Below are positions 8,509-15,576 of a stretch of DNA of 64,000 nucleotides, piece after piece. The DNA is from Deltaproteobacteria bacterium (lineage in GTDB: Bacteria > Myxococcota_A > Polyangia > Haliangiales > SHYZ01). The stretch spans positions 1-64,000 of the forward strand of contig JACQUZ010000166.1 in the NCBI GenBank assembly GCA_016210055.1, in the 5' to 3' direction. The notes below the pieces were generated by a model. The model was not told the DNA's origin and searched no databases. It worked only from the letters and a program-made list of their open reading frames with translations. The position numbers were made by a program, and so were the translations under genes. Each line of letters starts with the position of its first letter. The first letter of the stretch is position 1.

Positions 8509-9344
8509 CCGAGAAGGTTGTCATCAAGGTTGGCGGGGAGGTCCTTGCAGGTGACCAGGTGAGGGCGCTCGCTGGGGACGTGCGCGTCTTGTCCTTGTCC
8601 GCCCGCGTCGTGCTGGTGCACGGCGGCGGTCCGCAGGCCACCGACCTGCAAAAGCGCCTTGGCATCGAGCCGGTTCAGGTCGGGGGGCGACGAATCACTG
8701 ACGCCGCGACCCTCGACGTCATGAAGATGGTTCTGGCCGGGAAGCTCAACGTGGACTTCTGCGCCGCCCTGGTTGAAAACGAAGTGAAGCCTGTCGGGCT
8801 GCATGGCGCTAGCGGTCTCGTGGTCCAAGCAAGAAAGCGACCTCCCCGCGTCGTGACGGGGGGTGGCCCGGACCCCGTCGATTTTGGGCATGTCGGCGAC
8901 GTGGTGGGGTTCAATCTCGGGCTCCTCGAGATCCTCTGGGCGGCCGGCTACGTGCCCGTCATTGCTTGCCTGGGTGCCGATGACAAGGGGGGGATTTACA
9001 ACATCAACGCCGACGTCGTCGCCAATCAGCTCGCCGCCACGCTCAAGGCCGATCATCTATTCCTCGTCACTTCGACTCCCGGCGTCCTCCGCGATCTCCA
9101 AGACCCCTCCTCGCGGCTCCCTTCACTGAGTGTCGGTGATGCCCGGCGAGCCATTGCGAGCGGCGCGGTCACGGGGGGCATGATTCCCAAGCTGGAAGAG
9201 GCCATCTCCGTCTTGGACCAGGGCGTTGGTGCCATCCATATCCTTGGAAAGCTTGCTTCTGGCGACCTGCTCCGCGCTTCCCAAGAGCCAGGGGCGGTCG
9301 GGACGACCCTGCGCAGGGACCTGGGAGACCGCGATCACGGATAG
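8499..9344 (+). CDS. argB: Acetylglutamate kinase
   Basis: A 281-residue amino-acid kinase that phosphorylates N-acetylglutamate in arginine synthesis, one step before ArgC. Visible motifs are the phosphate-binding KVVIKVGGEV at the N-terminus, VLVHGGGPQATDLQKRLG, the NINADVVANQLAATL acetylglutamate/nucleotide region and the TGGMIPKLEEA segment. A GGAGG ribosome site at 8484-8488 supports ATG 8499, which overlaps the end of argC. The substrate loop GLHGASGLVV departs from enteric ArgB, so a LysZ-like role cannot be excluded. Confidence 0.93.
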   Translation: MAVAEKVVIKVGGEVLAGDQVRALAGDVRVLSLSARVVLVHGGGPQATDLQKRLGIEPVQVGGRRITDAATLDVMKMVLAGKLNVDFCAALVENEVKPVGLHGASGLVVQARKRPPRVVTGGGPDPVDFGHVGDVVGFNLGLLEILWAAGYVPVIACLGADDKGGIYNINADVVANQLAATLKADHLFLVTSTPGVLRDLQDPSSRLPSLSVGDARRAIASGAVTGGMIPKLEEAISVLDQGVGAIHILGKLASGDLLRASQEPGAVGTTLRRDLGDRDHG

Positions 9345-9383
9345 CATTCGCCTGCTTTACTTCGCCCCACGGCTCATGCTATC
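9340..9383. repeat. 8-bp inverted repeat after argB
   Basis: GATAGCAT at 9340-9347 is matched by ATGCTATC at 9376-9383, with a 28-base spacer. It is directly followed by a small hairpin, CGACC-ctc-GGTCG (9383-9395). Both lie between the argB stop and the sigma-factor gene. There is no T-run, so this is not a standard intrinsic terminator; an operator or a structured leader for the sigma operon is possible. Confidence 0.35.
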
Positions 9384-9429
9384 GACCCTCGGTCGGCCCT
9401 AGGGGCTGGCATGGAGAGGGGGTGACTGG

Positions 9430-10116
9430 TTGTCCGAACCGGCGCAGGAACTTGTCCATCGCGCCTTGGCAGGGGATGCGCCGTCCGTGCGCGCGCTCGT
9501 GGACGCTCTGTCCCCAGTGATTCAGGCGAGAGTGGCCCGAGCGCTCCGGAGGCGGGCCGTGGGGGCGGGTCGTCGTGACTCCCAGCAGGAGGTCGACGAC
9601 ATGACCCAGGAGGTGTTCCTGTCCCTGTTCGAGAATCAGGGCCGCGCCCTCCGGGCATGGGACCCCGGTCGGGGTCTTTCGCTGGTCAACTTTGCTGGGT
9701 TCCTGGCGGAGCGCCAGGTTGCGTCCATTCTTCGCAATGGTCGTCGCAGCCCCTGGAAGGAAGATCCGACCCTTTCAGAGGATTTCGACGCACTGGACTA
9801 CCCGGCGGTGTCGGCACCTGGGCCAGAGCGCGAGGTCGCGTCGCGCGAGTTCTTGTCGACCCTCCTCGATCGGCTTCGAGAGGCGCTAACTCCCAAGGGT
9901 TTTCAGCTCTTCGAGCTTCTCATGGTCGATGAACGGCCGGTCGAGGACGTCTGCCGCATCACCGGGCTGCAAGCCGACGCGGTGTACACCTGGCGCAGCC
10001 GCCTCGCCAAGGTGGTGCGCAAGCTCACGGCGGAGATCGAATCCGACAAGAAAAAATCGGCGGGTCAACGATCGGAAATCGCCATGTCCACGCGTATCTC
10101 TCAGGCAGGGAAGTGA
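9430..10116 (+). CDS. ECF-like RNA polymerase sigma factor
   Basis: A 228-residue sigma-70 family protein with only regions 2 and 4. Region 2 is marked by VDDMTQEVFLSLFEN and by the -10 recognition part around RGLSLVNFAGFLAERQVAS. Region 4 is a helix-turn-helix near LQADAVYTWRSRLAKVVRKL. The linker between them is longer and more acidic than usual. The start is TTG at 9430 behind the purine-rich stretch ggagaggggg. It heads a four-gene operon: the next gene begins 2 bases after its stop. Family knowledge says such factors are held by a cognate membrane protein, and the next product fits that place. Confidence 0.85.
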   Translation: MSEPAQELVHRALAGDAPSVRALVDALSPVIQARVARALRRRAVGAGRRDSQQEVDDMTQEVFLSLFENQGRALRAWDPGRGLSLVNFAGFLAERQVASILRNGRRSPWKEDPTLSEDFDALDYPAVSAPGPEREVASREFLSTLLDRLREALTPKGFQLFELLMVDERPVEDVCRITGLQADAVYTWRSRLAKVVRKLTAEIESDKKKSAGQRSEIAMSTRISQAGK

Positions 10117-10117
10117 C

Positions 10118-10789
10118 ATGACTGACGATCAGCTCCTCAAGGCACTTGGCCAGCTTGCGCGTGAACAGCGAGCGATGGAAGAACCATCGGTCACATCCCT
10201 GAGCGATACCGCGAAGGACAAGCTCGCTGCGCGGCTTCTCGCCGAGGTTAGGCGTGGATCCCAGAATCCGGGACCGACGGGCCACGTCATTCCGTCCCGC
10301 ACGAAAGCGATTCGCGCGTCGATGCTTGGCGTGCCACTGGCGATGGCCGCTGCCCTGGCCCTTTGGCTCACCACCACGGAACGCGCCTCCCTTGCCCCTC
10401 TCCCCAATTATGAAATGGTGGCATCCGGCGGAGCACGCGACTTTCGTTCCGGCGAGCCTTCCCGCGGGGAGGAGCCTATTGTGCTGGTGCCCGGAACCCG
10501 TCTCGACCTCCACTTGCGGCCTGCCACGCCTGTCGTGGGGCGGATTTCCACCCGCGTGCACGCCGTCCAGAACGGCCAGGCGCGCGAGATCGGGGTGCAA
10601 GAGCAGGTGTCGGATGAGGGTGCTGTTCGGATTTCGGTCCCGGCCGAAGCCATCCCGAACCCTGGCGAGTGGGAGGTCGTCGTGGTCCTCGGGCGAGCGG
10701 GGGCAGTTCCTGAAACGCTCGCGGCGGCTGAGCGCGACCGGTCGGTTCTCGTGTTCCGGCGACGGGCTCGCCGCGACGGGGAAAAGTGA
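10118..10789 (+). CDS. Single-pass membrane protein, candidate anti-sigma factor
   Basis: A 223-residue protein with a cytoplasmic N-terminal segment (1-66, charged, helical), one transmembrane helix at about 68-85 (MLGVPLAMAAALALWL) and an exported C-terminal beta-rich domain of about 135 residues. I recognise no named domain and no zinc-binding anti-sigma motif (HxxxCxxC is absent). Assignment as anti-sigma rests on position: it starts 2 bases after the sigma gene and its end overlaps the CHAT gene start by 4 bases. The exported domain (IVLVPGTRLDLHLRPA onward) would be reachable by the two predicted surface proteases encoded downstream. Confidence 0.75.
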   Translation: MTDDQLLKALGQLAREQRAMEEPSVTSLSDTAKDKLAARLLAEVRRGSQNPGPTGHVIPSRTKAIRASMLGVPLAMAAALALWLTTTERASLAPLPNYEMVASGGARDFRSGEPSRGEEPIVLVPGTRLDLHLRPATPVVGRISTRVHAVQNGQAREIGVQEQVSDEGAVRISVPAEAIPNPGEWEVVVVLGRAGAVPETLAAAERDRSVLVFRRRARRDGEK

Positions 10790-13545
10790 ACGGGCATCGA
10801 GCTCTTTCAGCCGTCCTCCTTGCGGCTCTGTGCCCCGTGCTCCTAGGGTGCAAGTCAAGACAAGCGCGGCAGCCCGCATCCCCTTTGTTCTTGGTCGTGG
10901 ACGTGTCGGGTTGTGGGGCTTACCTTTCGGGTTCACGCTGTGAGCTGCCCAGGGACGGGCAGTTGCGCCTTTGGGTTCAGGCGCCAGACGGGGTGTCGTT
11001 TCACGTAGCGACAGAAACGGCGGCCATCACCCAGCCGGAGCCGGCGTCCCCCGCTGGGCGGCTCATTTCAGTGAAGGTGCCGTCTTCGGCCAAGGAACTG
11101 CGCGTGCTCGCGCGCATGGGGAATGCGAGCTCCGACCATGTTCTGCCCCTCGCTCCCGGGGCGAGCGTCCCTCTCCTCGACGAAGTGAGCGAGCTTCGCC
11201 AAGCAGGAAAGAGCGCTGAGGCTCTGGAGCGGGCGAGACAAGGGCTCGGCTCGCTAAGCGGCGGCGACCGGGCCCGCGCTCTTGGCCTCATCGCGCGCAT
11301 CGAGCTCTCGCGGGGCCATTCCGAAGAAGCCATCGCGGCCCTGCGAGAAGGGCGGCCCCTCTATCGTGGCTCGGGGCGAATTTCGGATGCATTCGACGAC
11401 GCCATGCTCCTCGCGTACACCCTCGTTCAATACGGTCCTCGGTACGGCGAGGCACGCAAGGTGCTTGAAGAAGCAGCAGCGGAAGCCGCGGGCTATCCCG
11501 ACGGAAAAGCACGTCTTCCCTACTACCAGGGCTTTGTCGCGGCCCGGACGGGCGACGTCAGAACGGCCCTTGGGAGCTTCCGCGAGGCCCATGCCCGGGC
11601 GTCGCGATTGGGGATGGCTCGGCTTACCCGCGCCGTCCGTCAGGAGCTGGCAGAGCTTTTCCAAGCCCTCGGCCGCTGGGGCGATGCGCTCCAGGAGCTC
11701 AAGGCTGCTCGTGCGGAGACCACTGGACTCACGGGTCCCTGTGAAGAGCCAGACCTCCTCACGAACATGGGCTGGGTTGCGCTTCTCTCACGCGAGCCGG
11801 GAGCGAACCAGGCAGGCGGTTTTCCGGCGCCATCGCCCCTCCTCGAGCAAGCCTTGGGGCTGTACGAAAAGAGCTGTCCAGATCCCCATCGCAAGGGGAA
11901 CGTGCTCCTTAACCTCGCCCTTGCGGCGCTGCAAGAGGGCCGCCCGCAGGACGCGCTGGCTAGGCTTGCCCTCGCACGCCAGGCCCTTTCTTCCCCTTCG
12001 GCGAGCATCCAGCTTTGGTGGCTGGACATCGAAGGGCGCGTCGCGCTTCTCGAAAAGAAACCGAAAGTAGCCCAATCGCTTTATGAGAGGCTATCGCGCC
12101 TCGCCGAGGCCAACCTATCGCCAGAGGCGAGCTGGCGGGCGGCCCTGGGGAGCGCACGGGCACTACGTGATCAACGCAAGATCGGGCCTTCGCTCGAGGC
12201 GTATGCCAAGGCAGAGGCGCTCCTCGACGATCAGCGGCTTTGGGTCCCCGTCGGCGAGGGGAGGGACACCTTCCTCGCAGGGAAGGAGCAAAGCGCCATG
12301 GAGCGGGTGGCGCTTCTTCTCACCGCTGGCCGCGCCGACGAGGCGCTCCTCGCCGCGAGGAGGTCGAGGTCGAGGGTTCTCCTAGCCCTTCAGCGGGCAG
12401 ACCGCTTGGGCCAGCTTGCTCCCGAGGCACGGGCACGATGGGAGGAGGCCATCGGTGCCTATCGACGCGAGCGTGCAGCCCTGGACGTCGAGGCGGCTTC
12501 CGACTGGCAGCTCTCGTCGGAGCGCCTCGCGCTGGTGCTCGAGCAGCGCAAGTCACGCGAGGGTCGGCTCAAGGCCGTTCTAGACGAGGCCTTTCGTGCC
12601 TTGTCGGGGAATTCCTCAAAGGAGCACGAGGTGACGTTCCGGCAGCCGGGCCCTGGTGAGCTTCTCGTTGCGTACCACCCGATACCAGGCGGCCATGCCG
12701 TGCTCGCCGCCGACGGAGCCGGCGTGGTGGCGGAGCACATTGGCATCGTTGACCCCGCGGCTTCGGCAGCGGTCATGGCGGATACCCTGCTGGGCCCGAT
12801 CTCCACAAGGCTCGAGAAGGCGCGCAAGCTTCTCGTCCTCCCGCACGGCGCCCTCGTGGACGTGGACTTCCACGCGCTTCCGTGGAATGGGAAGCCGCTC
12901 GTGAGCTCCAAGATCGTCGAGTACCCGCTGGATCTCCCGGCGCGAGCCGTAGCTCAGGGGGGCGTCGAATCGGTCGCTACGACTGCGCTCGTCGTCGGAG
13001 ACCCACTCGGGGACTTGCCCGTGGCTGGGCGTGAGGCAGAGGCCGTGGCCGCTGCGCTGGGCGTGGCTTGGAAGCCGACGCTACTCCGAGGTAGCGCCGC
13101 CACGAGCGGCAAGGTGCTCGACCTCCTCGGCTCGGCGAGCCTGTTTCATTACTCGGGGCACGGCATGCAGGCCGGCAGAGACGGCCTCGATAGCGCTCTA
13201 CTCCTTTCCGAGGGGGGGCGGATCACCGTCGGAGATGTCCTGGCCCTTTCACGAGTGCCCAAGGTCGTGGTGCTTTCCGGTTGCGAGACCGCTCGGGCAC
13301 CGTCTCCGGGCCCAACCTCCATGGGCCTGGCACACGCGTTCCTCCTCGCCGGCGCTCAGGGCGTTGTTGCGGCCACAAGGCCCGTGGGGGACACGCTCGC
13401 CTCCCAGGTAACCACGATGTTCTATCGCGTGATGGGGGCTAATGATTCGCTCGATGTAGGTACGGTCGTTGGACGAGCACAGGCGGAATTGGCAGAGAGG
13501 TCGCCCACGAGTGATTGGGCGGCATTTCGGGTCTTGATCCCTTAG
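10786..13545 (+). CDS. TPR-CHAT caspase-like protease, predicted lipoprotein
   Basis: A 919-residue protein starting at GTG 10786, overlapping the previous stop. A lipoprotein signal (VLLGC, Cys22) implies an exported, lipid-anchored product. Residues about 45-125 are a beta-rich region. About 130-560 is an array of helical pairs with TPR character (for example ALERARQGLGSLSGGDRARA). The C-terminal CHAT domain carries the caspase-type dyad His792 (FHYSGHGM) and Cys833 (VLSGCETA), so it is predicted active. CHAT proteases are known from separase/caspase relatives and from CRISPR-linked TPR-CHAT. An outward-facing one tied to a sigma factor is unusual. There is no CRISPR or gRAMP gene nearby. 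Confidence 0.88.
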   Translation: MNGHRALSAVLLAALCPVLLGCKSRQARQPASPLFLVVDVSGCGAYLSGSRCELPRDGQLRLWVQAPDGVSFHVATETAAITQPEPASPAGRLISVKVPSSAKELRVLARMGNASSDHVLPLAPGASVPLLDEVSELRQAGKSAEALERARQGLGSLSGGDRARALGLIARIELSRGHSEEAIAALREGRPLYRGSGRISDAFDDAMLLAYTLVQYGPRYGEARKVLEEAAAEAAGYPDGKARLPYYQGFVAARTGDVRTALGSFREAHARASRLGMARLTRAVRQELAELFQALGRWGDALQELKAARAETTGLTGPCEEPDLLTNMGWVALLSREPGANQAGGFPAPSPLLEQALGLYEKSCPDPHRKGNVLLNLALAALQEGRPQDALARLALARQALSSPSASIQLWWLDIEGRVALLEKKPKVAQSLYERLSRLAEANLSPEASWRAALGSARALRDQRKIGPSLEAYAKAEALLDDQRLWVPVGEGRDTFLAGKEQSAMERVALLLTAGRADEALLAARRSRSRVLLALQRADRLGQLAPEARARWEEAIGAYRRERAALDVEAASDWQLSSERLALVLEQRKSREGRLKAVLDEAFRALSGNSSKEHEVTFRQPGPGELLVAYHPIPGGHAVLAADGAGVVAEHIGIVDPAASAAVMADTLLGPISTRLEKARKLLVLPHGALVDVDFHALPWNGKPLVSSKIVEYPLDLPARAVAQGGVESVATTALVVGDPLGDLPVAGREAEAVAAALGVAWKPTLLRGSAATSGKVLDLLGSASLFHYSGHGMQAGRDGLDSALLLSEGGRITVGDVLALSRVPKVVVLSGCETARAPSPGPTSMGLAHAFLLAGAQGVVAATRPVGDTLASQVTTMFYRVMGANDSLDVGTVVGRAQAELAERSPTSDWAAFRVLIP

Positions 13546-13563
13546 GACGGTAGGAGAGGCGAC

Positions 13564-15576
13564 ATGGAGCAACTGAATCGTTTACGTGCCGGTATCTGGC
13601 TTACCGGAGGGTTGATGCTCTCGTTTTCGGGCTGCGCCCAGGGCACCGACGAGAGTCCCGAGAGCCCGGTGGCGACGAGTCGATCGGCGCTTTCCATCGC
13701 AGAGGCGTGTCCAGAAACGCGTTGGGTCGGCTGGAGCGCTGAAGGGGAATGCCCACGCCAAGTCGGCAGCTCGCAGCTCGGGTACTGGCAGGTGACCAAC
13801 TTCCTAGGGAAGAGCGTGCCAGGCTTGGCCGGGTACTGCCTCTACGAGTGGATTCCAACCGATGCGAGTGCTCCTCCGTACACGAAGGGACTTCCCCCCT
13901 TGGGGAGCATCGAGCCGAGCGACTGGCTCGCCCGTGACTGCCAGGTCATCTCCCCCCTCGGAGAGCTCTCAGACCAGGCGACAGTGTGGAAAGAACTGCG
14001 GTCGTCATTCTTGCGCATGGCGAATCGGATTTCGGTCCTCCCAGCGAGAACTGGTGCGCCGCCGGTGCAAGTTCGTGTCGCGGTCGTCGACTCGGCAGTC
14101 GAGGTCTACGCGTCAGGCAAGGCGGGCTACGGGCGGATGGCGCATGGGCGAGCCGTGGGTCGCGCCATTCGTGAGCTGTCCTGCCCGTCCGATGGAAGCG
14201 GGACCACCCCCTGTATAGGAATGGTGTCGAACCATCTCGCCCTTCCGCGAGTCGCACCGGGTAAGGCCGATTACCTAAAAGGTGGATATTTTGGACATCA
14301 GTCAGACCTCGCGCTCGCCATCGTGCGAGCGGTGGATTCGTGGACGCGCTTCAATCGCTACAACCGCGATGGCTCCCTCCAGCCCCGGCTCGTCATCAAC
14401 TTGAGCGTGGGCTGGGACGCCGTCCCCGAATACGGTGGCGCGTTCAAGGAAGACCCCAGGCTGCTCCCTGGGCCAGCCCGCTCGGTTCATTCGGCAATCA
14501 CCCATGCTGCGTGCCACGGTGCGATCGTGGTCGCTGCGGCGGGCAATCGGTCGGGTGGCAAGGCTCCGACGGTAGGACCCATGTTCCCTGCGGCTTGGGA
14601 GACAAAGCGGGCACCTACAGAGGAGGAGTGCCGCAAGTTCGAAGGGGGCCTGACCCAAGGTCCGTACCCGGTGTTCAGCGGCGCCCCCTCGTATCAGCCT
14701 CTCGTGTACGCGGTGGGTGGTGTCGATGCGCGTGACCTGCCGCTCGCCATTACGCGCTGGCGTGGGCGTCCCCGCCTCGCGGCGCATGCGTACCATGTCA
14801 CCTCGAGCGACGGTACTGGACACACCGATATCCTCACCGGCACCTCCATGGCGGCAGCGCTCGTCTCGGGCGTGGCTGCCACGGTATGGGGCTATCGCCC
14901 CTCCCTGACCGCCCCACAGGTCATGGAGCTCGTTTACAAGTCGGGATTGAGCTTGAGCCCTGACCCCTCGGGTGCCAAGGTCTTTGCGGACTTTTCCTTC
15001 CAGAGCTGGATCGATTGGGCGGTGCGTCGGGTGTCGCTGTGTCGCGCTGTCGGAACCGCCTGCGCGAGCGGCCAGGAACGCTGCCCGAGCAGCCTTCCCG
15101 CGTGCTACACGGTGCCGCGTTACGCAGGCAATAACCCAGAGTGGTCCGATGCGACCTGGGCCACCGTGATGGCGAATGTTGGGACGCCAGGGGTGGACTA
15201 CGGCGCCGACGCTCCCGCGATCTTTGCAACCACAGCGGCGCCCGACACGAGCCGCGAGAACAAGTACGCGATGCCATGGGTCAATCCCCAGCCAGGATGG
15301 ACTCAATGCGATGTCTGCGGCTTGTCGACGGACGTCTACGCGGGCACTCTCTATGTGAGCACCTCGAGCTCTGCGACCTACTGGAACACCGCAACCCTGA
15401 CCGTGACGTCGGGCGGAACGCAGGCTACGTACGATCTCTCGTCTTCCATCGACGCGGGCACTCCCTATGCGACCTGGAGCGTGTCGGGAATTCCGCTTTC
15501 GGGATCGGTCAGCAGCGCCACGATGTCGTTCTCGAACGCCTCGTATTCGACCTCGGAGCCGATACTGTTTTGGTAG
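13564..15576 (+). CDS. Divergent subtilisin-like (S8) serine protease lipoprotein
   Basis: 670 residues, with lipobox SFSGC (Cys24) and a good ribosome site (taggagagg) ahead of ATG 13564. The S8 triad is present but divergent. Asp176 is in VAVVDSAVE (usually DTG), His194 is in MAHGRAV (usually HGTH) only 18 residues later, and Ser428 is in the canonical GTSMAAALVSG. The oxyanion Asn is in VVAAAGNRSGG. The N-terminal 150 residues and the Cys-containing C-terminal 170 residues (CRAVGTACASGQERC, CDVCG, then a Ser/Thr-rich beta domain) match nothing I recognise. It follows the CHAT gene by 18 bases and is the last gene of the operon. Confidence 0.85.
   Translation: MEQLNRLRAGIWLTGGLMLSFSGCAQGTDESPESPVATSRSALSIAEACPETRWVGWSAEGECPRQVGSSQLGYWQVTNFLGKSVPGLAGYCLYEWIPTDASAPPYTKGLPPLGSIEPSDWLARDCQVISPLGELSDQATVWKELRSSFLRMANRISVLPARTGAPPVQVRVAVVDSAVEVYASGKAGYGRMAHGRAVGRAIRELSCPSDGSGTTPCIGMVSNHLALPRVAPGKADYLKGGYFGHQSDLALAIVRAVDSWTRFNRYNRDGSLQPRLVINLSVGWDAVPEYGGAFKEDPRLLPGPARSVHSAITHAACHGAIVVAAAGNRSGGKAPTVGPMFPAAWETKRAPTEEECRKFEGGLTQGPYPVFSGAPSYQPLVYAVGGVDARDLPLAITRWRGRPRLAAHAYHVTSSDGTGHTDILTGTSMAAALVSGVAATVWGYRPSLTAPQVMELVYKSGLSLSPDPSGAKVFADFSFQSWIDWAVRRVSLCRAVGTACASGQERCPSSLPACYTVPRYAGNNPEWSDATWATVMANVGTPGVDYGADAPAIFATTAAPDTSRENKYAMPWVNPQPGWTQCDVCGLSTDVYAGTLYVSTSSSATYWNTATLTVTSGGTQATYDLSSSIDAGTPYATWSVSGIPLSGSVSSATMSFSNASYSTSEPILFW

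Noticed and set aside
14302-15306. Long minus-strand frame opposite the S8 protease
   Set aside because: Arg/Gly-rich composition with no motif; it is the high-GC antisense shadow of a convincing protease gene.
9430-15576. CRISPR type III-E-like system (TPR-CHAT with sigma factor)
   Set aside because: No gRAMP/Cas7-11, Cas1 or repeat array is present, and the CHAT protein has a lipoprotein signal, unlike cytosolic Csx29.
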